Of a stretch of 64,000 nt of DNA, positions 18,045-27,166 are shown in pieces; within the stretch, counting starts at the first letter, position 1; the number at the start of each line of letters is the position of its first letter. Where the stretch lies: NCBI GenBank assembly GCA_963663735.2, contig CAXXHN010000002.1, positions 1,426,001 through 1,490,000 of the forward strand. Reading direction: 5' to 3'. This DNA comes from G963663735 sp963663735. GTDB taxonomy: Bacteria > Acidobacteriota > UBA6911 > RPQK01 > JAPXNP01. The position numbers were made by a program, and so were the translations under genes. A model generated the notes under the pieces. It saw only the letters and a program-made list of their open reading frames with translations, ran no database searches and was not told the origin of the DNA.

Positions 18045-19277
18045 ATGAATACCCGCGTAAAAAAACTAAGTAAAAGCTATTATCTGTTTCTATTAATTAT
18101 CTGCGCTTCCCTGTTTCCATTTTCTTTTGCTGAACAACAAAATGAAAAGAATGAAAAACAAGGCAGCGATTATTATGTAGCGGCTTACATATGGCCTTCC
18201 TGCCACCACGATCAACGATTCGGCGAAATGCTGTGGCCCGAAGGCACCGGAGAGTGGGAAGTCATAAAAAAAGGTAATCCTCGTTTTGAAGGGCATTACC
18301 AGCCGCGCCAGCCATTGTGGGGTTATGAGATGGACAATGATCCGAAGGTGGTTGAAAAATGGATTGATGCAGCTGTCAACCATGGCGTCAATATCTTTGT
18401 TTATGACTGGTATTGGTATGATGGAGGCCCTTTCCTGGAAAGCGCCCTCAATGATGGTTTCCTGAAAGCGGGGAATAATTCAAAAATGCAGTTTTACATC
18501 ATGTGGGCCAACCACGATGTAAAACGTAACTACTGGAATGTGCACAAATTCAAGGACGATACTTCCCTGCTATGGGATGGGGCCGTGGATTGGGACAACT
18601 TTAAAATTATTGTTGACAGGGTTATAAAGCAGTATTTCAAGCAGCCTAACTATTTCAAGATAGACGGAAGACCGGTATTCTCCATATTCAGCGTGGACAA
18701 CCTGCTGGAAGGTTTTGGCGGCAGCCTGGAAGAAACCCGCAAAGCGCTGGATTATTTCAGGGAGGAAGTGAAAAAAGCCGGATTCCCGGGTTTACATATC
18801 CAGTGGAATCAGGGTGGAGGATCTTATCTGTCGGATGAAGCAGCCAGACAGTTCTCTGCAGAGGTGTCAGATATGGGATTTGACAGTGTGGCCCTTTATA
18901 ACATGGGGGGATTGGATGAAGATTACCTGGTTTACGGCGCCAGCTCCGTTAAAATCAGGGAACGAATGGATTCCGTCCTGGATGTGCCGCTCTTCCCCTG
19001 CGTATCGGTAGGATGGGATGATACCCCGAGATTTCCCGCAAAAGGCGTCAAGGATGTGGTGCACTACCATAATACTCCCGCGAGTTTTGCCGCCCTGCTC
19101 TCCCAGGCCAAAAAGTACGCGGACAGCCATCCTGAACAACCGAAGCTGATTACCATCAACGCCTGGAACGAGTGGGTGGAAGGCAGTTATTTGCTGCCCG
19201 ATATGCTCAACGGATATGGTTATCTTGAAGCTGTTAAACAAGTTATGAACGGCGAATTCGACAAGGCTGATGAATAG
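18045..19277 (+). CDS. Exported WbsX/GH99-like protein
   Basis: A 410-residue protein with a signal peptide (hydrophobic residues 12-29, cleavage after SFA). The fold is the TIM-barrel WbsX/GH99-like family: AAYIWPSCHHD near residue 45, NHGVNIFVYDWYWYDGGP near 112, KIDGRPVFSIFS near 205 and the hallmark NAWNEWVEGSYLLPD near 380. Relatives occur in polysaccharide loci and are related to endo-alpha-mannosidases, with few tested activities. It follows the SGNH lipoprotein by 166 nt and precedes a DUF4832 protein on the same strand; all three are exported, suggesting one glycan-processing set. Confidence 0.85.
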   Translation: MNTRVKKLSKSYYLFLLIICASLFPFSFAEQQNEKNEKQGSDYYVAAYIWPSCHHDQRFGEMLWPEGTGEWEVIKKGNPRFEGHYQPRQPLWGYEMDNDPKVVEKWIDAAVNHGVNIFVYDWYWYDGGPFLESALNDGFLKAGNNSKMQFYIMWANHDVKRNYWNVHKFKDDTSLLWDGAVDWDNFKIIVDRVIKQYFKQPNYFKIDGRPVFSIFSVDNLLEGFGGSLEETRKALDYFREEVKKAGFPGLHIQWNQGGGSYLSDEAARQFSAEVSDMGFDSVALYNMGGLDEDYLVYGASSVKIRERMDSVLDVPLFPCVSVGWDDTPRFPAKGVKDVVHYHNTPASFAALLSQAKKYADSHPEQPKLITINAWNEWVEGSYLLPDMLNGYGYLEAVKQVMNGEFDKADE

Positions 19278-19389
19278 TCATTTTGCATAATCATAGGTGC
19301 GTCAGAAGGAACTGAAATTTCCTCATGTATCTTTTATGTAAGATTCCGAAGCCTGAATTATTCCCTGACCTGAAATCCAGGAGGCAAAC

Positions 19390-20829
19390 ATGGTGTTCAA
19401 AAAGCTGCTTCTATCGACCATATTAAGCTGCTCCTTAGTGGGTATCATTTCCGGGCCGATGCTGGCCCAGGACCAGATTGTCGTGAGGCCTGCCGAGATC
19501 GAGGATGTCCTGAATAATCCTGGTATGGGTTTCATGACTTTCCAGAGGTTCAACGGAGATGATCTTAACGAGGGACTGAAGTGGACGGAAGGATTTCCGA
19601 TCGAGTACCAGGATTGGGATGGAGATCTCGAGAATTCGCATCACCCGATGACCAGCATCGCTTACTTTCGAATTTACTGGAAATTTATCGAACCCACTGC
19701 TAAAGGCTACCGCTGGGATCTGATTGATCGGGCCTTGGATACCGCCCATGCCCGCAGTCAGGCCCTGATGCTGCGGATTGCGCCCTACGGTACTGGTGAA
19801 GAGAGGGATGTTCCCGACTGGTATCGTAATTTAGTGGGTCCGGAGAAAGACCTGCCGGTAGCGAAGTGGCAAACAGACCCCGAGGACCCACGTTACCTCC
19901 AGCATTTTGGTGGAATGATCCGGGCCCTGGGTGAAAGATACGATGGGCATCCGGATCTCGAGAGCGTTGACCTCTCGATAGTCGGGGCCTGGGGAGAAGG
20001 AGAAGGATCTGAACTTCTCACCGATAAAACCAGGAAGGGACTGGTTGATGCCTACATTGATTCTTTTCATAACACTCCTCTCCTGATGCTCTTAACCGAC
20101 AAAAAAACAAACGAATATGGAATATCCCGCAAGAGCGTGGGTTGGCGGGTAGATTGCCTGGGAGACATGGGTGGATTCAATCCCGCCTGGAACCACATGG
20201 AAGATTATTACCCGCAGGGCATCATCAATTTCGGAATGAAAGACGCGTGGAAAAAAGCCCCGGTCAGCCTGGAAGTCTGCTGGGTAATGGAAAAATGGAA
20301 AAATGAAGGCTGGGATGTCGATAAGATCATTGATGAATCCTTGAAATGGCACATCTCTTCGTTCAATTCGAAATCCTCCCCGGTTCCGGTGGAGTGGGAG
20401 CCCAATGTAAACCGATGGCTGAACCGGATGGGCTACCGGTTTGTACTGAGAAAATTCACCTACCCCCCCAGTGTCGAACCGAACGGTACCCTCGCCTTCA
20501 CCAGCTGGTGGGATAACAAGGGGGTCGCGCCCTGCTACAAACCCTTCCGACTGGCCCTGCGCCTGATCGGGACCGACTGCAGCAAGATACTTCTGACCGG
20601 CGCCGACATCAATTCCTGGCTCCCTGGAGATAACCTGTACGACGGAAAGGTTTTCGTGCCGATCAACACTCCCCCGGGAAAATATGAACTGGCGTTAGCC
20701 ATTGTTGATGAATACCATAAGCCAAGGGTCCAACTGGCCATTGAAGGCCGACGGGCCGACGGATGGTACCGGCTGGGCACCATCCAGGTTATTCCAAGGG
20801 TATGGAAAACATTGGAAACTGAGAACTGA
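19390..20829 (+). CDS. Exported DUF4832-domain protein (beta-galactosidase-like barrel)
   Basis: A 479-residue protein with an AGGAGG Shine-Dalgarno 6 nt before ATG and a signal peptide cleaved near GPMLA|Q. It opens with the pattern NPGMGFMTFQRF, followed by a barrel of the GH42-like superfamily (DLSIVGAWGEGEG near residue 197). The last ~120 residues form the DUF4832 beta domain (NGTLAFTSWWDNKGVAPCYKPF to GKYELALAIVDE). DUF4832 proteins are found in glycan-degradation loci and are thought to be glycoside hydrolases, with substrate unproven. It ends the carbohydrate set beginning at 12355; the LRR-family pseudogene follows about 110 nt later. Confidence 0.8.
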   Translation: MVFKKLLLSTILSCSLVGIISGPMLAQDQIVVRPAEIEDVLNNPGMGFMTFQRFNGDDLNEGLKWTEGFPIEYQDWDGDLENSHHPMTSIAYFRIYWKFIEPTAKGYRWDLIDRALDTAHARSQALMLRIAPYGTGEERDVPDWYRNLVGPEKDLPVAKWQTDPEDPRYLQHFGGMIRALGERYDGHPDLESVDLSIVGAWGEGEGSELLTDKTRKGLVDAYIDSFHNTPLLMLLTDKKTNEYGISRKSVGWRVDCLGDMGGFNPAWNHMEDYYPQGIINFGMKDAWKKAPVSLEVCWVMEKWKNEGWDVDKIIDESLKWHISSFNSKSSPVPVEWEPNVNRWLNRMGYRFVLRKFTYPPSVEPNGTLAFTSWWDNKGVAPCYKPFRLALRLIGTDCSKILLTGADINSWLPGDNLYDGKVFVPINTPPGKYELALAIVDEYHKPRVQLAIEGRRADGWYRLGTIQVIPRVWKTLETEN

Positions 20830-20938
20830 AAAATTAATAATAAGAACTGCGAAGCGGCAGAAGCTCCCAGTTTCTGTCCATAAAAATAGAGATATGGAAT
20901 TAAGTTATCAACCGCATAGAACAGTGAGCCGGAAAAGT

Positions 20939-23224
20939 ATGTCCATTAATAGTTCACCCAGCTTCAGGATATCCCTTTTAAAGGCTCCTTATCCGGCTGG
21001 ACTCCTGATTTTGACACTCTTTCTCATTGCAGCAACGCCATCAGCCATAGCCCAAAGTGCCGGTATTCCACAAAGCGAATACGCGGCTTTGTATTCACTT
21101 TATAAAACCACTGATGGTGATAACTGGACTGACAACACCAACTGGTTGTCTTACTATCCCGCCAGTTCATGGTATGGGATAACAGTGGACAACGGGCATG
21201 TCACGGGAGTCGTCCTTCCCTCCAACAATTTAAAAGGTCCAATCCCGCCTGAACTGGGGAATCTGAAAAGCCTTATAAGCCTGATGCTGGATTCCAATAA
21301 ATTGACTGGAGGAATTCCTGAGGAATTGGGTGACATAGAAAGCCTTGTATTATTGTGGCTTGACGGAAACGACCTCTCTGGAGATATCCCATCTTTTCTG
21401 GCAGAACCCCCTGTATATGTCGATTTGAGATACAACCATCTCTCTGTTTCCGGCCAGGCTATCCTGGATGCAATTGAAAGCGCCCATTCGTATCATTTCA
21501 GGTCCACCCAGACTGTCTCCCCTGTAAACCTCAGCGCCCGGGTAACTGGAATTGATGGAAACGATGAGAATCGAATTTTATTATCGTGGGATCCAATCAG
21601 CTATGTCGAAGATGAAGGCGGTTACCAGGTTTTTTACAAAAAGGCAGCTGACCCTGATTACTGCTTTTATGGGATGACAGCTGACAAGGCTGCCTCCTCA
21701 ATAACAATCTCAGATCTTGAACCTGGCGGTGTGTATGACTTTAAGGTCAAAACCGTAACCTGGGCTCATGATTACCAGAAATTGATACCATCCTGAACGC
21801 CGTATTATGAAGGCAGGTCTGCCTCAGACACTTACAGCAGTGACAGTGTGAAGGCTTCAGCTTCAGCCGGCGCCTACTGCCGGGCCTTTATTCCAGCCTG
21901 GAAACAATCGCCTGAATACTGGACAGGAGTGGTTGCCTCCAACTTTGGCGGCTCAGCTTTCAACCTGGAACTGGCAGCCTACGACTCTGCCGGGACCCTT
22001 GAAATCCTGGGACAGAATCCCGCCTCTCTGTCAATCGGCCCCGGGTTACAGCAAAGCCTGCTTGGCACTGAATTATTTAAGGCAGACCCCTGGCATGAGA
22101 GTCTTTCCTGGATTGAACTGGGAGCGGAAGGCAGCAACAGGATGGGAAGCCTCTTCCTGTTTGGAACAAGTGACACCAGGATGCTGGATGGTGCTGAATC
22201 CCAGTCTGCTTATTCCAGGAAACTTTATTTCACCCGGCCGCTTGATGAAGGATTCATCGAAGGATGGGATCCAGAGATCCAGATGTCGATCATCAATCCC
22301 ACGGATGAAGAAGTTACGGTCCATTGTGTATTGAAAGGTTCCAATGGAGAAGCTGAAAACACCCACACTATTGCCTCCCGGGGCTTCATCCACGGAGATA
22401 CGGAAGACCTGATTGGTCCCGGCCATGGAGTCGTCAACGGTTATCTGGAAATTGATGTCATCCAGGGACCAGGAGTAATCGGCTTTTCAAGGATAGAATT
22501 CCCGGGAGCCGACACTGCACTGGGCATGAATGCCGTTCAAAATACCGCTTCCAGAAAATTATATTCAGCCCAGTTGGCCCATGGAATGAATATCGTCACC
22601 AACCTGCGGTTGGTTAATACTTCGACCAAAACCAGGAATTTAATCCTGTCAGCAGTTGGAGACAACGGAAATGATCTTGCTGAACCCGTTGCGATAGTGA
22701 TTCCAGGCAGGAGTATCTATAGTGGGGATCTCGGCACAGTATTCAACCTGGAAGGAGACGGAATTACAACCACCGGGTCACTTGTTGTTGAGACGGACGG
22801 GAATGGAATCATCGGAGATATTATTTTCGCAGAGGGAGATACCCTGAGATATGCCATTTCTCTCCCGCTGCAGGATCGGCTTTTCACAGAAGCGGTATTC
22901 AATCACATCTCCAACCTTCCTACTGTGTTCACCGGATTCGCGTTTTTTAATCCCGGTAATGAGACTGCTTCAGTACTTGTTGAAGCAATTGGAATCAACG
23001 GGAAAAGGGTGGAGGATAAAACCATTGTTCTCGGCCCTGGAGAAAGAATGGCAAGAGTATTAACTGATCCTGATATGTGGCCACATTTCCCAACCCAGTC
23101 GGGAGGTTATATCAAAATAAAGAGCGATCGACCCATAGCCGGACAGCAGCTTTTCGGGGACAGAGCCCTGAAATATATGGCTGCTATTCCCCCGACAACA
23201 AGATTGGAGCCAATGTTTAATTAG
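20939..23224 (+). pseudogene. LRR/FN3-family exported protein interrupted by an in-frame TGA
   Basis: One reading frame runs from a signal peptide (hydrophobic stretch LLILTLFLIAATPSAIAQ) through an LRR N-cap (YAALYSLYKTTDGDNW), two full 24-residue LRRs plus a terminal partial one, an FN3-like domain and the four-unit C-terminal half. The frame is broken only by TGA at 21794-21796, in the linker between FN3 and C-terminal domains; no frameshift is needed, since both sides share the frame. Compared with copies at 52907 and 55741 it has far fewer LRRs (2 versus 9). I chose ATG 20939 (GGAAAAG upstream); ATG 20894 is an alternative. Sequencing error, readthrough, or a split two-polypeptide gene (GTG at 21848) are other readings. 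Confidence 0.8.
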
Positions 23225-23693
23225 GGATTTGCCGGGCATGATCCCAGGCTGTTTCCCGGAGTAATTCGTGGATTGCCTCTACAAGCCTCTTGCCGGCGAC
23301 GTCATTTCAAAGATCATTGTCGACTTGCTTCCTGAACCTGAATCGTTGACCATGTCCTGACTGGACCACTGCACCAGATACTTCGCCATCCGACATTCTA
23401 ACTTCTCTATTTATCGATTCTCACTTTGGCATTTCACTGATGTTTCCTGGCTCCAATGCCGAATCCAGAAGGCAGAATATGAAATTCCGAATGACGATTT
23501 TTGAATGTCGAACGGAAAATGGGAGCAAAATCGAAGATGGTGAAACTGCCGGGATCGAGGATCTACTGATCTGCATTCACACAAACTTAGCAGGCAGGCT
23601 TTTGCTCTTACTCCCCAGAATTAACTTGACTTCCCAAGGTATATCATAAATAATTCTTATTTAAGAATATATTCTTATTAAGGATCTGTAAAG
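23225..23693. other. Intergenic region upstream of perR
   Basis: About 470 bp. The right end carries the perR operator palindromes. Around 23455-23515 the text resembles degenerate GAATCC/GAAATTCCGAAT-type intergenic repeats seen elsewhere in the window. No gene is apparent. Confidence 0.4.
23654..23677. promoter_or_regulatory. perR operator: Overlapping PerR/Fur-type operator palindromes
   Basis: Two dyads overlap 17-40 nt before the perR start: TTCTTA-TT-TAAGAA (23654-23667) and the perfect 16-bp palindrome TAAGAATATATTCTTA (23662-23677). Their length, AT-richness and position match Fur-superfamily (PerR) boxes, so the perR-katG operon is probably autoregulated by PerR. Confidence 0.75.
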
Positions 23694-24167
23694 ATGACAT
23701 TAAGCCAGAATGAAATAGAAAACCGCATAAGGATCTTTGAGAACATGTGTCGAAAGCTGGGAATAAAACGAACCCACCAGCGCATGGAAATTTTTCGCGA
23801 AGTGGCGCAGACAGTTGAGCACCCTGACGCGGAAAGAGTTTACCGGAGCGTTTCCGAGAGGATTCCAACCATGTCACTGGATACCGTGTACCGAACCCTT
23901 TGGCTGCTCAAGGATCTTGGTCTTATAACAACACTCGGCTCTCCAAGAGAACGGACTCGTTTTGACGCAAACCTTGAGCATCATCATCACTTTGTATGTG
24001 TTAAATGCGGACTGACCCGGGATTTCTACAGTGATGATTTAGACAGTCTGGAATTACCTGATTCCCTGTTGTCCATTGGACAAGCAGTAAAAACCCAGGT
24101 GGAAGTAAAAGGAATCTGCCGGAAATGCGCCGCGGACGAGAGTCCGGGCGAGAAAAAAAAGAGGTGA
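23694..24167 (+). CDS. perR: Peroxide-sensing repressor PerR (Fur family)
   Basis: A 157-residue Fur-family protein. All five metal ligands of Bacillus subtilis PerR (H37, D85, H91, H93, D104) have counterparts at a constant +6 offset: H43, D91, H97, H99 and D110. The structural zinc site is also present (C102xxC105 and C142xxC145). The Asp at the D104 position is the residue that favours peroxide sensing in PerR. The DNA-recognition helix reads MSLDTVYRTLWLL. AAGGA lies 9 nt before the ATG. Only 4 nt separate it from katG, a classic PerR target, so it should derepress katG when its iron site is oxidised by hydrogen peroxide. Confidence 0.9.
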   Translation: MTLSQNEIENRIRIFENMCRKLGIKRTHQRMEIFREVAQTVEHPDAERVYRSVSERIPTMSLDTVYRTLWLLKDLGLITTLGSPRERTRFDANLEHHHHFVCVKCGLTRDFYSDDLDSLELPDSLLSIGQAVKTQVEVKGICRKCAADESPGEKKKR

Positions 24168-24171
24168 TTTT

Positions 24172-26382
24172 ATGAATGAAAATAACAAGTGCCCGGTAAC
24201 GGGCAGAGTAAACAAACCCATAGCGGGCAGTGGCACATCAAACCGGGACTGGTGGCCGAACCAATTAAACCTCAGGATGCTTCACCAGAACTCTCCCATG
24301 AGTGATCCGATGGGAGAGGATTTTAATTACGCTGATGAATTCAAGAAACTCGACCTGGCAGCCCTGAAAAAGGACCTCTACGCGTTGATGACCGACTCGC
24401 AGGAATGGTGGCCGGCTGATTATGGACACTACGGCGGGCTCTTCATCCGGATGGCCTGGCACAGCGCGGGCACCTATCGTACCGGAGACGGCCGCGGGGG
24501 GGCTGGTTCCGGAAGTCAGCGCTTTGCTCCCCTTAACAGCTGGCCCGACAACGTCAATCTCGACAAGGCGCGACGTCTGCTCTGGCCGATCAAGCAGAAA
24601 TACGGCCGGAAAATTTCCTGGGCCGACCTGATGATCCTCGCCGGCAACTGCGCCATCGAATCAATGGGGTTGAAGACCTTCGGCTTCGCCGGAGGGCGAG
24701 AGGACATCTGGGAGCCGGAAGAAGACATCTACTGGGGCGCCGAGGAAGAATGGCTGGCTACGAGCGACAAGCCCAAGAGCCGTTACACCGGTGACCGTGA
24801 TCTCGAGGACCCGTTGGCGGCCGTGCAAATGGGACTGATTTACGTGAACCCCGAAGGACCGGACGGCAACCCTGATCCAGTGGCGTCGGGTCGTGATATC
24901 CGCGAAACCTTCGCCCGCATGGCCATGAACGACGAAGAGACCGTCGCGCTCATTGCCGGCGGGCATACCTTCGGGAAATGCCATGGTGCGGGTGATGCCG
25001 CACTGGTCGGCCCAGAACCGGAAGCCGCCCCCATCGAGGAGATGGGTCTCGGCTGGAAGAGCAGTTTCGGAATCGGCAAAGGTAGAGATACTATCGGCAG
25101 CGGCATTGAGGGTGCCTGGAAGCCGAACCCGACTAAATGGGACATGGGCTACCTGAAGGTCTTGTTCAAATACGAATGGGAGCTGGTCAAGAGCCCGGCC
25201 GGCGCGAATCAGTGGCTGGCTAAAGACGTGGACGAAGAAGATATGATAGTTGACGCTCACGATCCGTCGCAAAAGCACCCGCCGATGATGACCACGGCGG
25301 ACCTGTCCCTTCGCTACGACCCAATCTACGAGCCGATCGCGCGGCGCTACCAGCAGAATCCCGAAGAATTCACCAATGCTTTCGCCCGCGCCTGGTTCAA
25401 GCTGACCCACCGCGACATGGGCCCGCGGTCGCGCTATCTCGGAACGGAAGTCCCAAAAGAGGAACTGCTCTGGCAGGATCCCGTACCCACAATCGATCAT
25501 AAGCTGATCGAGACTCAGGACATAACCATCCTCAAGGGCAAGATCCTGGCATCGGGACTCTCTATCTCCCAGCTGGTCTCGACCGCCTGGGCGTCGGCAT
25601 CCACCTTCCGCGGTTCCGACAAACGGGGTGGTGCCAACGGGGCCCGCATTCGCCTTGCGCCGCAGAAAGACTGGAAAGTTAACCAGCCGACCCAACTGAA
25701 AGCCGTACTGCAGACCCTTGAGAAAATCCAAAAGGACTTCAACAGCGCCCAGTCCGGCGGGAAAAAGGTATCGCTTGCAGACCTGATCGTACTGGGTGGA
25801 TGCGCGGGTGTGGAGCAGGCAGCAAAGAATGCCGGTCATAATTTGACCGTTCCCTTCACGCCTGGACGCACGGATGCCTCGCAGGAACAAACCGACGTGG
25901 AATCATTCGCTGTTCTTGAGCCGGCCGCGGATGGTTTTCGTAACTTCCTCAAAACCAAATACAGCATATCGGCGGAAGAGCTGCTGCTTGACAGGGCTCA
26001 GCTGCTGAGACTTACCGCCCCTGAAATGACAGTTCTCCTGGGCGGTATGCGCGTCCTGGATACCAACTTTAACGGGTCCCAGCACGGTGTTTTCACCAGG
26101 CGGCCGGAGACGCTCACCAATGATTTCTTTGTGAATCTGCTCGACATGGGCACAACCTGGAAGCCATCACCGAAAGACAAAAACGTTTTCGAGGGCAGTG
26201 ACCGGGCAACGGGCAAACGCAAGTGGACCGGCACCAGGGTCGACCTGATCTTCGGTTCGAACTCCCAGCTCCGGGCTCTGGCAGAAGTCTATGGAAGTGC
26301 CGACTCCCAGGAGAAATTCCTGCACGACTTTGCCGCCGTATGGAACAAGGTAATGAACCTTGATCGATTCGACCTTAATTGA
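24172..26382 (+). CDS. katG: Catalase-peroxidase KatG
   Basis: A 736-residue bifunctional haem catalase-peroxidase of normal family length. Distal haem pocket: Arg93, Trp96, His97 in RMAWHSAGTYR. The Met-Tyr-Trp crosslink needed for catalase activity is predicted as Trp96-Tyr224-Met250, and proximal haem ligand His265 lies in AGGHTFGKCHG. The second, haem-free peroxidase-like domain occupies about residues 430-736. No signal peptide: cytoplasmic. It detoxifies hydrogen peroxide and is cotranscribed with perR (4-nt gap). Its GC content looks higher than neighbouring genes by eye, which could hint at transfer but was not measured. Confidence 0.96.
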   Translation: MNENNKCPVTGRVNKPIAGSGTSNRDWWPNQLNLRMLHQNSPMSDPMGEDFNYADEFKKLDLAALKKDLYALMTDSQEWWPADYGHYGGLFIRMAWHSAGTYRTGDGRGGAGSGSQRFAPLNSWPDNVNLDKARRLLWPIKQKYGRKISWADLMILAGNCAIESMGLKTFGFAGGREDIWEPEEDIYWGAEEEWLATSDKPKSRYTGDRDLEDPLAAVQMGLIYVNPEGPDGNPDPVASGRDIRETFARMAMNDEETVALIAGGHTFGKCHGAGDAALVGPEPEAAPIEEMGLGWKSSFGIGKGRDTIGSGIEGAWKPNPTKWDMGYLKVLFKYEWELVKSPAGANQWLAKDVDEEDMIVDAHDPSQKHPPMMTTADLSLRYDPIYEPIARRYQQNPEEFTNAFARAWFKLTHRDMGPRSRYLGTEVPKEELLWQDPVPTIDHKLIETQDITILKGKILASGLSISQLVSTAWASASTFRGSDKRGGANGARIRLAPQKDWKVNQPTQLKAVLQTLEKIQKDFNSAQSGGKKVSLADLIVLGGCAGVEQAAKNAGHNLTVPFTPGRTDASQEQTDVESFAVLEPAADGFRNFLKTKYSISAEELLLDRAQLLRLTAPEMTVLLGGMRVLDTNFNGSQHGVFTRRPETLTNDFFVNLLDMGTTWKPSPKDKNVFEGSDRATGKRKWTGTRVDLIFGSNSQLRALAEVYGSADSQEKFLHDFAAVWNKVMNLDRFDLN

Positions 26383-26384
26383 TT

Positions 26385-26419
26385 TATCGCGCTATAAGCC
26401 GGAAGCTTATAGCGCGATA
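26385..26419. terminator. 15-bp perfect hairpin after katG
   Basis: Positions 26385-26399 (TATCGCGCTATAAGC) and 26405-26419 pair perfectly around a CGGAA loop, starting 3 nt after the katG stop codon. There is no U-run after it, so it may be a rho-independent-like or mRNA-stabilising structure ending the perR-katG transcript. Confidence 0.6.
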
Positions 26420-26445
26420 CCATTGTCATGCGGCAACAATAAAAA

Positions 26446-26597
26446 ACGCCGGAGGCGTGACAGAAAATAGCCCAGGGTCACCGGAAGCCCCGCCAGGGGC
26501 AGCCCCCCCCCGGCGGGGCTGAAGGAAACCCTGGGTAACGACACTCCTGCCGACGTATGGAGCACTGTAAGTGCGACAGAAGAAACTGAGATCTGAG
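26446..26597. repeat. Compound intergenic palindromic repeat, copy A
   Basis: In order: small hairpin ACGCC-gga-GGCGT (26446-26458), linker gacagaaaatag, nested hairpin CCCAGGGT (26471-26478)/ACCCTGGG (26528-26535) enclosing AGCCCCGCC (26486-26494)/GGCGGGGCT (26512-26520), then AGCACTGTAAGTGC (26561-26574) and GAAACTGAGATCTGAG (26582-26597). Parts recur near 30463, 30595 and 32443, so this is a dispersed non-coding repeat, similar in form to REP/BIME elements. Confidence 0.65.
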
Positions 26598-26763
26598 ATT
26601 TGAAAAGTTCGAACGCAATCCGCCTGGAAGCGGTAACAATAATCTATTCAGCTAAATCAATCGGAATAAACTTCCCAAGGCAGCACCTCATTAGAAACCG
26701 TTGATTAATTATACCTATTCTTCAGTTAGTTACAGAAAAATCCCTTCCCACTGAAAAAAATCC

Positions 26764-26800
26764 TTGACGACTAAAATGTTAGTACTACAATAATAGTATT
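26764..26800 (+). promoter_or_regulatory. blaI promoter and operator, leaderless
   Basis: TTGACG (26764-26769), 16-nt spacer, TACAAT (26786-26791). Only 9 nt separate the -10 box from ATG, giving a leader of 0-3 nt, and no Shine-Dalgarno is present. The dyad TACTAC-aata-ATAGTA (26783-26798) overlaps the -10 box and start, and resembles BlaI/MecI operators (TACTAC/GTAGTA arms). Confidence 0.65.
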
Positions 26801-27166
26801 ATGGTTAAACTCTTGCTCACCCCCGCTGAACTGGAGATCATGCAGATAGTCTGGGAGCAAGGCGAAGTTTCGGTCCGTGATGTCCACCAGATTCTTGGAG
26901 AACAAAGGCAAGTCGCCTACACAACCGTAATGACGATGTTGAAAATTCTCGATGATAAAGGGCACCTTCAGAAAAAAAAGCTGGGCCGGACCCATATATA
27001 CAGCCCCAGACAGTCAAAACAGCAGGTACTGTCTTCGATGCTCGGAGATTTTCTGAACCGGGTCTATAAAGGTTCGGCCAGGGACTTGGTACTAAACCTG
27101 GTAGAAGATAAAAAACTATCCAACGAGGAACTGGAGGAAATCGCTGACCTTATTGGAGAGAAATAA
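26801..27166 (+). CDS. BlaI/MecI-family repressor
   Basis: A 121-residue penicillinase-repressor-type regulator: winged helix LTPAELEIMQIVWEQGEVSVRD and recognition helix VAYTTVMTMLKILDDKGHL, then a C-terminal dimerisation helix ending in LSNEELEEIADLI. It overlaps the downstream M56 gene by one base (TAATG), indicating translational coupling. In the BlaI/BlaR1 scheme the sensor protease triggers repressor cleavage; family cleavage occurs around an Asn-Phe bond, here possibly at the DFLNRV segment (uncertain). No beta-lactamase gene adjoins, so the regulon may differ from drug resistance. Confidence 0.9.
   Translation: MVKLLLTPAELEIMQIVWEQGEVSVRDVHQILGEQRQVAYTTVMTMLKILDDKGHLQKKKLGRTHIYSPRQSKQQVLSSMLGDFLNRVYKGSARDLVLNLVEDKKLSNEELEEIADLIGEK

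Noticed and set aside
21794..21796. Selenocysteine at the TGA in the LRR-family gene
   Set aside because: Paralogues have no Cys at that place, the site is in a linker without redox chemistry, and no SECIS-like hairpin directly follows.
24661..25890. Long antisense open frame (over 400 codons) opposite katG
   Set aside because: It is the mirror of a strongly coding, GC-biased gene, shows no family likeness and no ribosome site; katG itself is unmistakable.
24172..26382. katG as a horizontally acquired segment because its GC looks higher than neighbours
   Set aside because: Composition was judged by eye only; perR linkage and a matching operator argue for a settled operon.
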